Origin: Leptobrachium leishanense
Taxonomy: Eukaryota; Chordata; Amphibia; Anura; Megophryidae
Direction of reading: 5' to 3'
Assembly: GCA_009667805.1 (NCBI GenBank)
Contig: CM019071.1
Location: 49,544,693 to 49,608,692, forward strand
Length of the DNA stretch: 64,000 bases
The notes under the pieces are model-generated. The model was not told the origin of the DNA and did not search any database. It saw only the letters and a list, made by a program, of their open reading frames with translations. A program made the position numbers and the translations under genes. Of this stretch, positions 1 through 10,717 are shown piece by piece; positions within the stretch are counted from its first letter, which is position 1, and the number at the start of each line of letters is the position of its first letter.

Positions 1-675
1 CATGGTCCGTCCTTTAAATCCACATTCACGTCCATGGGGCCCCCACCACTTCGCCCAATATGTGAATCTGTGACATCCTCCCGCTCTGCGGCCCCATATG
101 AACCCGACTCTCTGGCCGTTGTACTGTGATTTTGCTCCTAGAGGGGCTGGCAACCCCACAGCACTGCCCTATGATGATGGCGAGTACGTCTCACGTAAAA
201 GAGCCTCTGACCGTGAGGCGCAGGAAACGGTCGATGATAAAAAGCTCAAAACCACGGGCCGCAGCTTACTCCCAGTGTACAGCGACTCGGAGAGTGAGGA
301 ACCCGAGCATGGGGAGGATATCGAAGCCATCGAGCTTCACGCACCGGAGGATTCCGACCTGATGGTCGAGGAGGAGCCATACGTCCCCAGGTGCAATTCT
401 ACTGCGGTTATTATCCGGGACCCGCAGGGCCAACCCATGTTTGACCCCGTGCAGGTCACTAACCCCCGTTCCAAGGCATGGACTCCACAACCGCATGTCG
501 AGAAATGGGTGGACGCACATCTGCGTCTCCCCATGGATCGAGAAACCCGGGCCAACCTGAGAGCGGAATGCCCACGTCCATCCACCGCGGGGGAAAACCT
601 GCATTACCCCGGAGGTGGATCTGGACTTTCAAAAATATATCACCACCAAAGGATGGTCCCCGAAACGAGGCATTG

Positions 676-1469
676 TGTCATATGCCAACCCGTAGCCCTC
701 CTAAACTGCTCCATAGACACCGTGCCCGAGCTGGTAAGAACAATTGAACTATTAACCCCAACATATGTATTAATACATATTAATACAAATTCCACCTCTG
801 GCCTCTGGGAGTCCCCTTCTCTTGCTGCTCTTGGATCTTCAATCAACTTCTACTACACCTGTAATGAAGCAAGCCTGAATTCCTTTTATAAGGATTATTG
901 TCCCATCTATCCTTGCTTCATTATTGCAAGACCACTCTTCATCCAAGGTGTGTACCAAGAAGCTCTCCCAGATCTCAAGGCTACAATCAGAACATCAGAC
1001 CTTCCACCTTTGCCAGGCTTCATGTCCTGCTAGGCCGGCATCTTATTTATTCAGGGTCTACCCTTCTAAAGAATCCACCTTATGCCAAGTCTACCCTTCA
1101 ACCAAGGACTCCTTCTGCTGTAATACTTATTACTAAGGACTTCCCTTCCACCCAAAGAATTCACCTACTGCCAAGAGACTCCTATCATATTAATTATTGT
1201 TTATCAATCTTGTGCCCTTCTCTGCCTCCAGCCTCTTGTGCCCTTCTCTGCCTCCAGCCTCTTGTACCCTTCTCTGCCTCCAGCCTCTTGTACCCTTCTC
1301 TGCCTCCAGCCTCTTGTGCCCTTCTCTGACCTATTATATATATTCAGATTACCCGGTTTTCTTTATGTTGTTGTTTTGTTCTAAATAAACCTTATTATTT
1401 TCCTTACCTGACTTTCCTCTTTTTGTGTTCACTGCACATTGGGCTCGACATCCCTCGCACACCGTGACA
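676..1469 (+). mobile_element. Solo LTR inserted in DIRS gag
   Basis: This 794-bp segment begins TGTCA and ends TGACA, an inverted LTR-type terminus. It is flanked by a perfect 5-bp duplication CATTG (671-675 and 1470-1474). Removing it plus one CATTG restores the gag reading frame, which independently confirms the borders. A polyadenylation signal AATAAA lies at 1384-1389, so the LTR reads on the plus strand. The ends resemble those of the full Gypsy element at 42808-49067 (TGTCACGG/CCGTGACA), so a Ty3/Gypsy origin is likely but not proved. No internal region remains, as expected after LTR-LTR recombination. Confidence 0.88.
1209..1328 (+). repeat. 26-bp minisatellite within solo LTR
   Basis: About 4.6 copies of a 26-bp unit of the form CTTGTGCCCTTCTCTGCCTC plus CAGCCT, with G/A variation in the GTGCC/GTACC position. 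The repeat is internal to the LTR. Confidence 0.9.
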
Positions 1470-2047
1470 CATTGACTACGCTTTTAGAGCATGTGAGGAC
1501 AAAGTGCTGGACGTGACGGCCCTGCTAGTCCACCTCTTTGACGTGGCGGAGGAAGCCCGCCTACAGGGCGCTACCATGGATTCAGGCATGGTTGTGGAGT
1601 AGGTCCAACGCTCCTTATGCCTACTGGGAGCCGCCAATACGGCATTAGCCGCTGAACGCAGGAAATCGATCCTGTTAAAAATGGACCCCCAACTGACCAC
1701 TATGGCCAGCAAAGATATGGGCAGCGAAGCCCAAGGCCTTCTGTTTGGGGAAGCCTTTATAAAAAATCTATGGAAATATGCAGGGACCTTCACCAATCTG
1801 GAAAAAGTTGATACCTCCATCAAAAAGGTCTTTGGTCCCAAATGTATTTTTGGGAGAGCCAGCAACTATCGGGGTCGTGCTGCCGGCAGAGCGGGTCCTT
1901 CCCGCAACCCGAAAGGCCCCGTCCAACCTTCAGCTGGAACCCAGGAACCTGGTCCCACTGGGACCCCATACCAGTCCCGAGCAGGCTGCTGGCGTGGCCG
2001 CGGCTACCGCGGTAGAGGATCCAACTATATACGACGCCCGTCAGGTA

Positions 2048-4113
2048 AGTCTTCCAATTCTGATTCCGGATCACTCGATCCCGGTAGGGGGTCGTCTGGG
2101 ACTCTTTCCCGAGGCGTGGGCCCGTATCTCCACAGATCCCTGGGTGCTCCAAGCGGTAAAGGGGTACGTAATTGACTTTGCTGCGCCCCCCTTTTGCTGC
2201 CCCCCCTGCGCGATCACCCGCCTCCGCAGTTGCGCTTCTCAACCGACCAGACGCTTCTGGTCCGATCAGAGGTCCAAACCCTGATAAGGAAGGCTGCGAT
2301 AGAGCGGATGTCAGGGTCCGCCCCAGAATTCATCAGCAACCTCTTCCTGGTCGCCAAGAAGGGCGGTGGGCTTCGGCCAGTCATAAATTTAAGGGATCTC
2401 AACAAATGGGTCACATATCAACACTTCCAGATGGAAGGATTGCACACTATGAGAGATTTGCTGCGTCCGGGGGACTGGCTCGTTAAGCTGGATCTCAAAG
2501 ATGCGTATCTGTCCGTTCCAATGGCGGCGGAATGTCGCGACTACCTGTGCTTTCCATGGGACGGAGAGCTTTGGCGCTTCAGATGCCTCCCATTCGGCCT
2601 TTCGTCTGCTCCGTGGTGCTTCACAAAGCTGATGAAACCGGTTATGGCCCACCTTCGGTCCCGGGGGGTACGACTGGTCATATACCTAGACGATATACTG
2701 ATTATGTCGACTTCACGATCCCGGACGTCCCTCCACGTGTCGTGGACGGTGTCCCTCCTACAGGATCTGGGGTTCCTCGTCAACGAGAACAAATCTCTGC
2801 TGACCCCTACCCAGCGTCTGGAATTTTTGGGTTTTACTCTGGACTCACGATCCATGACACTCAGTATTCCAGACTCCAAGGTGAAGTCCATCCGGAAGGA
2901 GGTCGGCTCCTTGTTGAGGGTCAAATCGACGACTCTTCGATCTCTAGCTCAAGTGGTTGGTATTCTAGCAGCTACACGTCTGGCAGTTCTCCCGGCTCCT
3001 CTCCACTATCGGGCCCTCCAGAGATTGACGGCCCGTTCTCTCCGGAAAGGCATGGCTTACCGGGACTTGGTTTCCCTCTCGGACGACGCGATCCTGGATC
3101 TGCACTGGTGGTCGACCGGTTGGTCGGAGTGGAACTCCCGCCCGGTGATAGACCCGGTGCACACGATGGTGATCGAGTCGGACGCCAGTCGCCTGGGCTG
3201 GGGGGCCCAGTGCGGTCTATTGGAAACGGGGGGTCGTTGGTCGACAGAGGAAACGGAATTGCACATAAACTTGCTGGAACTTCTGGCGGCCTTATTGCCC
3301 TTCGCTGCTTCATATGCAACACCGTACACCGGACGGTCCTACTACGTCTAGACAACTTTCCGGCGGTGCGGTACATAAACGCCTTGGGAGGTCCCAGATC
3401 GCTGGCTCTGATGACAATGGCTACGCGCCTGTGGGAATTTTGCCTTCCCCGAGGCCTTTATGTGAGGGCCCAATTCTTACCGGGATTACACAACACTGTG
3501 GCGGATTGGAACTCCCGCAACTTCAGAGAATCGGGGGATTGGAAGCTTCTTCCATCGGTCTTCGACGCTCTCAACGGCTTATGGGGTCCGCTGCTGGTGG
3601 ATCTGTTCGCGTCTCGGCTGAACTGTCAGTTGCAGAGGTTCTTCAGCTGGAGACCGGACCCAGAGGCGGAGACGACAGACGCACTAATACAGAGTTGGCT
3701 GGCGGCTCGCCTCTATACCTTTCCACCATTTCCGACTGCTCGGAGCCGTGTTAAGCAAACTTCGCTTCTCCCCGTCGGAATTGTTTCTCATCGCGCCATG
3801 GTGGCCGATACAACCGTGGTTCCCGACGCTGTTGGAATTATCCGTGGACACGCCGCGGCTTCTCCCTTGGTCTCGGGACCTACTCCTAGATCCGTGCGGC
3901 CTCCCTCACCTGCTGCTCCTGGAGGGTCGACTGCCTCTGATGGCTTGGCTTGTTTCAGGTTCGCCTGGCAACGCTATGAGCTTTCGGACTCAGCTGCGGG
4001 ACTGCTCCAACTCGCCTGGGCTCCGGGCACCAGAACCGCATACCTTTCCGCCTGGGATGGCTGGCACCGCTGGTGTGTGGGACGGGGTCAGGATTCCATT
4101 TCAGCTCCTCTAG
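2048..4113 (+). pseudogene. DIRS reverse transcriptase/RNase H
   Basis: The RT begins in one frame near 2048 (GGRLGLFPEAW region), shifts near the C-rich run at 2193-2206, and is then open from 2194 to 3351. Visible RT motifs are LRPVINLRDLN, KLDLKDAYLSVP, the catalytic YLDD at 2683-2694, and LGFTLDS. The RNase H part begins at ESDASRLGWGAQ with the ELHINLLELLA motif. After 3351 it continues in another frame (LLRLDNFPAVRYINALGG, VADWNSR) and then as the DIRS-specific downstream domain (VDLFASRLNCQLQRFFSW, followed by LFLIAPWWPIQPW in a third frame, ending 4113). It would copy the element RNA into circular DNA. At least three frame changes make it non-functional. Confidence 0.9.
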
Positions 4114-4892
4114 GATCCGTGCTGGATTTCCTGGCCTCGCAATTTGACGGGGGTTTGGCTTTCAGGACTGTTAATGTCTACCGATCCGCTATCTCGGCTG
4201 GTCATGTCGGGTTTGACGGCGTTCCGGTTGAACGTCATCCTTTGGTGTGCCGTCTGTTGAAAGGGGTCAGACTTTCCCGTCCTCCAATGCCCAGATACAC
4301 CTCCACCTGGGATGTTTCGGTGGTCTTGCTGTTTCTGCGTTCTTGGCCGGATAATGAGGGTCTATCATTACGACAGCTATCTGCCCAACTACTGGTGCTA
4401 TTGTGTTTGATTTCGTGCAAAAGCGTCAGTGACGTGAGGGCGCTGGATTTCCAGGTCCGCTCCTTCGTCCCGGAGGGGGTTCGTTTTGATGTGTCCCGTA
4501 GGACCAAGACGTCCCTCTCATCGGTGTTCTATCCGGCATTCCCGTCGGAGCCGTTGTTGTGTCCAGTCCTGTGTTTAAGGATTTATGAGTCTTGTATGGG
4601 GTCGCTGAGGACTGTCATGGCTTCGCCATTATTCGTGTCCTTTCGCTCCCCTCACAGTCCTGTGTCCACCTCCACACTAGCACGTTGGGCTCGGTGGCTG
4701 TTGTCTTTGGCTGGCGTTGACACCTCCCACTTTGGGGCACATTCCATCAGGGGCACGGCTGCCTCCAAGGCTTACGCGGTTGGTTGTCGCTTGGAGGATA
4801 TCATGAAGGCGGCAGATTGGACGAGAGAATCGACTTTCCGCACCTTCTATTTCCGTCAGGCTCCGCATTGGTCGGAGGATTTGTTGCGTTGA
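3951..4892 (+). pseudogene. DIRS tyrosine recombinase
   Basis: This enzyme integrates DIRS DNA circles in place of a DDE integrase. The open frame runs to the TGA at 4890-4892 and overlaps the end of the RT. An N-terminal SAM-like region (APGTRTAYLSAWDGWHRWC) is followed by the catalytic domain. The H-x-x-R box is present (H codon 4740-4742, R codon 4749-4751, in GAHSIRG), and the nucleophile Tyr is at 4848-4850 in FRTFYFR. The first catalytic Arg is expected just before VSDVRALDF, but the codon at 4422-4424 is AGC (Ser), one base from an Arg codon. That would abolish activity if the alignment is right. The start is not defined by a clear Met; I placed it where conserved sequence begins. Confidence 0.88.
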
Positions 4893-4930
4893 AAAATCAA
4901 ATAGGAGCCTCCGAGTCGTGTCTTAAAATT

Positions 4931-5496
4931 ACTAAATTTTCCTATCCGGTGATGGAAAGTTTGGATTTTAATAGACTCGGAGGCAAGTATTTCCCGCCTA
5001 TCCCACCCGTTGTGGGTTGTGTGGACGCTTCGTTCTCCATATACTGGTTATTATTTTGATGGGGATTGGGGCGCCCGCGTATTGTCGTGCTATCGCGCTT
5101 ACGGAATGCTTGCATGTGTATGTCGGGAATCTGACGATTAATCTTCCCGTCGTGTTGACCTGGCTTTCGTGTTTGTTTCCTTTCAGGACCTTGAGCCGCT
5201 GGTCAGATGTTTTCTCAGTTTCTTGCCTTCCCTGTGGACCCTACTGCTTGGATCGAGTTCTATTGAGCTGTTCAGACCGCTATAAAGAGGAAATGATGCT
5301 CCAGACACGCCCCCTATGGACTGGGATGAGGGGGTGGCCAGGGTCTGAGGGAAGGGATACTCCCACGTTGGGTTGTTAGGTGTTTTTGTTAAATTCTTTT
5401 GCTGCTGTGAGTTGAATAAAGAAGAGATAAGCAAATACTCGCCTCCGAGTCTTTATTAAAATCCAAACTTTTCGTCACCGGATAGGAAAATTTGGT
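4931..5496. repeat. DIRS 3' inverted repeat pair
   Basis: About 61 bp at 4931-4991 are repeated in inverse orientation, with a few mismatches, at 5434-5496; 442 bp separate the arms. The shared core includes CCTATCCGGTGATGGAAAG and GACTCGGAGGCAAGTATT. DIRS elements carry inverted termini and an internal complementary region downstream of the recombinase, used to form the circular intermediate, and this pair fits that role. An AATAAA at 5415-5420 could be the polyadenylation signal. Confidence 0.8.
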
Positions 5497-6034
5497 AATT
5501 GCGTAGCTCAAGCTGCCTTTGCTTCCTGGTTCTACACTCTTTTGTGCCTCCAGAAGCAATGAGAGCAATTGAAAGCTTGAGCCAATGGGAAAGCTCCATT
5601 GGACTCAAGCAATTCTTTTTATAAAAAAAACGCCCCCCCCCCATGGGAGGCAGAGCTCCCCATGGATTGATTTGACGCAGGACAGTCATGTGACTGCCCT
5701 CGTCAGTCGTGGGGGGGGGGGCAGGCAGAGCTCAGCAGTCAGCATGTGTGCTCTATTACTCAGTATTGTAAATGCATGCTCTTAGAACATTAAAATCCTA
5801 TATGCAAACTTTATTTTAAAGAGTTGTAATAGCACCCTCTATTGGTCAGTATTGTAAGTGCATTCTCTTAGAACTGTGTAAAAAAAATGCTTACTTTACT
5901 TTATAAATAGAGAAACTCTATTCTCCTATATAACGATAATCAAATGCGTAAATTGCGACTGCGTAACCCTCTGTATATTTGGCTCTGATACTAGCCAGTG
6001 CCTCACCAGCCACTGACCTCACCGCACGTCACTG
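5497..6034 (-). mobile_element. hAT non-autonomous element, half copy
   Basis: This is the inverse-orientation homologue of 15924-16433, ending at the terminal inverted repeat CGCACGTCACTG (reverse complement CAGTGACGTGCG). The match covers the CCATGGGAGGCAGAGCTCCC hairpin region, the tract with TATTGGTCAGTATTGTAA, and the terminal GCCTCACCAGCCACTGACC. The other half should lie left of the window, beyond the DIRS insertion. No ORF. Confidence 0.82.
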
Positions 6035-6333
6035 CAGTGGAATCCGTTAGCACCAAGTCCTGTCTGTGGTTAACTTTTTGCTAACCGCAGCCAGACGTTA
6101 ATTTGCGTTAGTATATTGTAATCCTAACGCTAATTAACACTTTGCGCTCCACATGTTAAGTATAGAGAGCGCAAAGTACAGTAATCTCGCGCTGAAAAGC
6201 GCATGATTCCAAACAGTAATGGGTTTTTCAACCAGTTAGCGTTTGGATTGTAATATGGGTGGCCCGTGTTAGGGCCACCAGGGTTAATGCTCACGCAGGT
6301 GAGCACTAACGTTAGCATCAAGTATGTAATGTA
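6035..6333. repeat. GCGC-rich MITE-like fragment
   Basis: It contains the motif GCTCCACATGTTAAGTATAG followed by GCGCAAAGTACAGTAA. Near copies recur around 30320-30360 and 59515-59560, so it belongs to a dispersed family also seen at 58675-59677. Termini are not resolved here and there is no supported gene. Confidence 0.5.
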
Positions 6334-6430
6334 GCCCTAGACAGGGGCGGACTGACCCATTGGGCACTGCCCGCGGGTCAGTGGGGGCCCGGTTTTGGTG
6401 TTGCTGGCTGCCGCGTGCTTCCAATGAGCA

Positions 6431-6546
6431 GCCGCCGGCTTGAAACTCTGCCGCTCACGTGGGTTCCACCAGCCAGCTGCGTGATCTCGCGAGATCGTGG
6501 CTGGCTGGTGAAACCCACATGAGCGGCAGAGTTTCAAGCCGGCGGC
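6431..6546. repeat. Long near-perfect palindrome
   Basis: The 116-bp inverted repeat starts GCCGCCGGCTTGAAACTCTG and ends with its complement. It is centred on GATCTCGCGAGATC. The arms are about 50 bp with a few mismatches and small indels. It could extrude a cruciform and lies inside the left part of the hAT-like element. Confidence 0.9.
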
Positions 6547-6649
6547 CACTCGTAGGAAGCGCGCGTCGGCCGGCAATATTTTGCAGGAGGGGCCTGGCAG
6601 AGGAGAGGTGAGCTGGGGGCAATATATATCCACGTGTGAGCTGGGGGCA

Positions 6650-8631
6650 ACATATCAAACCCTAGAAACTTTTGGAAAACCATAAGTAACATACAAGCGC
6701 ACCCCCTGTCCACTCCCAGCCGGCTGCTGTCAAAGTAAACAACCAAACCCTGCAACACCCCCTAGATGTAGCAAATGCCTTTAATGATTATTTTGTTGGA
6801 TGTGCCACCACCCTGATTGCTAAGCTAGGAAATGACAAGCAATCAGGCCACACGCAGGTCAGTCAGGCCCCTCCAACTGTGCAAACACCCTGTATCAGAC
6901 AGGAATTCAGTTTTAGGCCAGTGTCTGTCAGTGTCGTTACTAAACTTCTCCGTAACCAAAAAATGAAATACCAGTCTAGACCTGATCATATACCAGCAAT
7001 GCTGCTGAAAATCAGTGCACCGGCAATTACAAATCCTGTCGCAACCCTAATCAATTAATCACTGGTGACTGGATACATACCCAAACTCTGGAAGACTGTG
7101 AGAGTGGTACCTATCCATAAAAGTGGTGACAGTACTTTGGTATCCAACTACCGTCCGATATCATTGCTCCCTGTAATCTCAAAAATGTTGGAAAAATGCG
7201 TCTACACACAATTACGTGATTATTATCAATATTGGAACTACTTAACCCCAGACCAATCCGGCTTTCGACCAAATCACTCAACTACAACCGCCCTTTTAAA
7301 AGTCTGCAATGATATCCAAGCGGGCTTGGAACAAGGAAATCTAACTGGAGCATCTTCCTTGATTTTGCCAAAGCCTTTGACACAGCTGACCATGGCATCT
7401 TATTACAAAAACTTAAAAACTCTGGTATTGGTGATCACACGCTAACCTGGTTTCAATCATATGTATCTGATCGGTCGCAATATGTATCCATTTCTGGCAG
7501 CTCCTCCCAGTCACTTGCAGTGTACCCAAGGCTCAATACTTGGCCCCCTGCTATTTACAATATTCATAAATGATCTGCCCAACGTCTGCAAAGCCTCAAC
7601 TGTACATATGTACGCAGACGATACCGTAATCTATACCAGCAAACCAACTCTCCCACAGCTGGAGGCCGTGCTGCAAGAACAATTCACAGAGGTAGAAACG
7701 TGGATCAAACACCACAAACTTTTTTTAAATACTGACAAAACGGTAACGATGCTCTTTGGAACAAAACCTAAACTACACAAATTGCAAAATCCCCATCTAT
7801 GTGTGGGGACAAAATCAAATGGCACGCTGACCACAGTCACTTCTCTCAAATATCTAGGTATGTGGTTAGACCCAAATAATCTATCCTTTGGCCCCCACAT
7901 CAAAAAACTCTCATCTAAAATTTACCCCAAACTAGGTGCCCTGTACAGAAACAAATCCTGCCTGAACCCAACGGTAAGAAAGCAAATTATACAACACATG
8001 CTTATGCCGGCTATTGATTACGGAGATGTAGTGTATGCAGGGGCCCCGCAAACACACCTTCAGAAACTTACCACATTGTATAACTCATGCTGCCACTTTG
8101 CGCTACAATGTAACTACATGACCCACCATTGGGACATGTTAAAAGAGCTAATCTGGCCGTCGCTGGAGTCTAAACGTACCCTTCACCTTTCCAACCTGGT
8201 GTTTAAGAGCTTTTCTGGGAAGCTGCCACCCTACCTGAATAGACTGCTTCCTCCAGCAGTTCCCTCAACCTATAACCTCCGGTCCAGGACCAGCACCTTA
8301 CCTGCAATACCACAAAACAAAAAGACAGTGGCTCGGTCCTCATTTTCCTACAGAGCACCGCAGTTATGGAATAACCTCCCAGATGCCATCAAATCTTCCC
8401 CCAGTCTAGAGTCACTCAAGAGATCCTTATTAACATACCTCAATACAGAATGCACCTGTAAACATGTAACATAATGACTATTTCCTACATTTTTATTTTC
8501 TGTTAATCTGTATATTTATTTGTTTTTTTGTTATTTTTATATTTTTAATGTTCTTGAACCCAGGACATACTTGAAAACAAGAGAAATCTCAATGTATCCT
8601 TCCTGGTAAAATCCTTTATAAATAAATAAAT
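6650..8631 (+). mobile_element. CR1/L2/Rex-group LINE, 5'-truncated copy
   Basis: The segment carries the C-terminal two thirds of a LINE ORF2 followed by a 3' tail ending CCTTCCTGGTAAAATCC and TTTATAAATAAATA. The same 3' tail marks other copies here at 18795-19443, 25573-27300 (minus) and 63809-63873. No endonuclease domain is present, so the 5' end is lost, as usual for target-primed insertions. The target was a minisatellite in the hAT-like element. The clade is inferred from RT motifs and the short tandem 3' end; I cannot separate L2, CR1 and Rex1 by eye. Confidence 0.88.
7065..8474 (+). pseudogene. LINE reverse transcriptase fragment
   Basis: Two open segments in different frames (7065-7445 and 7461-8474) form one RT. 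Motifs in order: VVPIHKSGD, SNYRPISLLPVISK, LTPDQSGFRPNHSTTTALL, then after a frame break near 7350-7500 the QGSILGPLLFTIFINDLP box, the catalytic YADD in HMYADDTVIY, KTVTMLF, LKYLGMWLD, and the C-terminal region LWNNLPDAIKSSPSLESLKRSL. The enzyme primed cDNA synthesis at the target site. Coding remnants upstream (6720-7060, for example LIAKLGND) belong to the same ORF with stops. The copy is dead by truncation and frameshift. Confidence 0.9.
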
Positions 8632-8945
8632 ATCCATGTGAGCTGGGGGCAATATATCTCCATGTGTGAGCTGGGGGCAATACATTTCCATGTGTGAGCT
8701 GGGGGCAATACATTTCCATGTGTGAGCTGCTGGGGGCAATATATATCCATGTGTGAGCTGCTGGGGGCAATTTATATCCATGTGTGAGCTGCTGGGGGCA
8801 ATATATATCCATGTGTGAGCTGCTGGGGGCAATATATATCCATGTGTGAGCTGCTGGGGGCAATATATATCCATGTGTGAGCTGCTGGGCCAATATATCC
8901 ATGTGTGAGCTGCTGGGGCAATATATATATCCATGTGTGAGCACA
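8632..8945. repeat. About 30-bp minisatellite in hAT-like element
   Basis: Roughly eleven copies of CATGTGTGAGCTGCTGGGGG plus CAATATATATC, 26-31 bp each. The reverse-strand frames over it are repeat artefacts. Two more units lie at 6605-6650 on the other side of the LINE. Confidence 0.92.
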
Positions 8946-9078
8946 ATAATGTACATATGGGTGTTGTAGGGGTGGGGTTTTTTATGGGTGTGGCCTCCTG
9001 TGGGTACGACACAAGGGGCCCCATGATCTCCTATTGCCCGGGGGCCCCATTAGTTGTCAGTCTGCCCCTGGCCCTAGG

Positions 9079-9320
9079 CACTAGTGTATTTTGGCCTAGG
9101 CCAACAAGGCCCAGGCCTAGGGCGGCACTTTCCAGGGGGCGGCGGCCCGCTGGGTGGCCCCACCCCTAAAAAAAAAAAAAAAAAAATTTTTTTTTTTTTA
9201 CTTTTGCAAACTATTTTACCAGGAAGGAAACATTGAGATGTCACTAATTTTCAAGTATGTCTTGGGTAGGCAAGGCCTAGGTTTTCACTTTCCAGGGGGC
9301 AACAAAAAACCTCACCACTA
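9079..9320. repeat. Mixed repeat fragments
   Basis: A GGCCTAGG-rich segment with TTTCCAGGGGGC occurs twice around a poly(A)/poly(T) run (9169-9202). A piece of the LINE 3' tail on the minus strand (about 9217-9270, ACCAGGAAGGAAACATTGAG) is included. A similar assembly recurs at 36885-36985. No gene. Confidence 0.55.
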
Positions 9321-9324
9321 ATTG

Positions 9325-9935
9325 GGTTACTCACAGAGCACCGAAATGATGCCAACATTTTGGTGTTCTGTAGTTCCCTGCACTTCGGGGAATAAAATTT
9401 CCCAACCCTGCAGTGAATTCACCATTCACCGCAGGGTCCCCAAAGTGCATGGAGTCGGCCGCTGTATGCTGCCACCGCAAACCTATGGCCTGCTGTTTTC
9501 AAAAGAACTACTGAGGGAAAATGTCTGGAATTTACATATAAGATCCTATGATTGATAATAAAAAGTTCTGTTACAGAAAAAGGAGAACCGCTATTAAAAA
9601 AAGGGGGGGGGGAATTTAGCCCAAAAAATTCAGAAAAATCACTAAAAGGTACAAAAAAAAACAATAAATAAATAAACACTTTTTACTGCAGATTAAAATA
9701 ATAAATGGTTTATTAGATATTGCATAAAAAACGGGAATATTTTTAACATTGAAACCTATGGGGTTCGCCTGAATAAACCTGCTGATTGAAACCACCGAAC
9801 ATCAGGGCATTTCACTGACATTTCTCTGCTGTTTGGTGTTCTCTGAATAGATTAACCATTACTTCTCTATGGGGATTTGCACTGCCTTCAAACAGCACCG
9901 TACTTGCTGGCAGTTCGCCAAACTTGTGTGTGAGC
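9325..9935. repeat. MITE-family fragment (GGTTATTC family)
   Basis: It starts GGGTTACTCACAGAGCACCG and contains ACTACTGAGGGAAAATGTC, GATAATAAAAAG, and GGTTTATTAGATATTG with ACATTGAAACCTATGGGG. All of these recur at 12387-13262, 28611-29521, 30600-32272, 56220-57024 and 57590-57985. The right end is cut at 9935. No coding potential. Confidence 0.75.
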
Positions 9936-10393
9936 ATATCACCAGAGCAGTGGTGTACTTAGAGGAGTGGCGGAGGGCGGGCCGCCCCAGGTACCAGTGA
10001 TTATTGGGGTGTCATTAGGGGGTACTAGGAGGTGCCACAGTCACTGTGTGTCAGCTTTGAGCTGTGTTCTCAAACAACGAGCAGCGGAGCATGGCGTTTG
10101 CATACGGAATAAAATCGAATAGAATAAAAATCCCCCTCTCCTCCCTCCATAGCTCCTCCCCTGCCCCGCAGCAGCTCTAGGAGAGGGGAGGGGGATGTGA
10201 TTTGTGTCCAGAGAGAGAAGATGACAGTAAACGGCAGGTAAAGGGGGGGGGTTTCAGCAGAATATGAAGCCCTGTCTGCTTACTGCTGTTTAAAGTGGAC
10301 CTTTCCTTAACCAGCACTGCAGTGATAGAAATTTGTCATTGAGCTGCCTGGCTCCTGGTGAGGCTGCTTGCGTGCAGGTCACACTCGGTCCGG

Positions 10394-10432
10394 CCAGTCA
10401 GGTGGTACTGAGTCTCAGTACCACCTGACTGG
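10394..10432. repeat. Perfect 19-bp hairpin
   Basis: The arm CCAGTCAGGTGGTACTGAG is followed by a single T and its exact complement. Confidence 0.95.
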
Positions 10433-10717
10433 CTGAACCACGTGACACGCATGCACGCAGCTGCCCGCCCTTTCGTTAACATGGACTGTCACTCTATTCT
10501 GGACTGAACACCCACCGGGAAGGGAATCAAAGCCACGGTGCACCCTCTGGCAGTGGCACCCCACTGTTGACAAGATGGCTCCACGCACAGGCGCAGCCGT
10601 GATCCTAACGTGGGCTGGAGGGACCTCCTGCTGAGTCTGTACACAGTCCCTGCTGACTCTGCACACAGCCCTACCGCAGACAGAGGCCAGTAAATGTAGA
10701 ATAAATAATTGCTATGT

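Larger units (their letters stand above)
98..2175 (+). pseudogene. DIRS gag-like ORF, interrupted by a solo LTR
   Basis: This is the first ORF of the DIRS element, presumed to make a nucleic-acid-binding structural protein. The first part (frame of base 98) is acidic and ends in a PEVDLDF-type region that is only readable after a one-base frame change near 585. The frame then breaks at 675 where an LTR is inserted. It resumes at 1471 (IDYAFRACEDK) in exactly the frame expected once 799 inserted bases are discounted. An in-frame TAG stands at 1600-1602. The C-terminal part, from 1681, is Gly/Arg/Pro-rich (GRAAGRAGPSRNP) like DIRS gag tails. It overlaps the start of the RT frame. The gene cannot be functional; the DIRS gag assignment rests on position and composition more than on a defined domain. 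Confidence 0.75.
1..5496 (+). mobile_element. DIRS-type retrotransposon, left end outside window
   Basis: The order gag-like ORF, reverse transcriptase/RNase H, then tyrosine recombinase in overlapping frames on one strand, with inverted terminal sequences and no LTRs, is the DIRS layout. The right boundary is set by homology: from about 5497 the sequence matches (in inverse orientation) a hAT element also present at 15924-16433, so the DIRS copy appears to have inserted into that element. The left end and left part of the target lie beyond base 1. The copy is dead: gag has a frameshift near 585, an LTR insertion at 676-1469 and a stop at 1600-1602, and the RT frame shifts near 2190 and 3350-3750. 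Confidence 0.9.
6342..9070. mobile_element. hAT-like element with nested LINE
   Basis: The left terminus CAGGGGCGGACTGAC (6342-6356) and right terminus GTCAGTCTGCCCCTG (9056-9070) are inverted repeats with one mismatch. The flanks GCCCTAGA (6334-6341) and GCCCTAGG (9071-9078) form an 8-bp duplication with 7/8 identity, as expected for hAT. No transposase frame is seen, so it is non-autonomous. It contains a long palindrome (6431-6546) and a minisatellite. A LINE copy (about 6650-8631) is inserted into the minisatellite, because the same unit GAGCTGGGGGCAATATAT occurs on both sides of the LINE. Confidence 0.85.

Noticed and set aside
3314..3754. 146-codon frame overlapping the DIRS RNase H
   Set aside because: Shadow frame; the conserved RNase H and downstream domain read in other frames.
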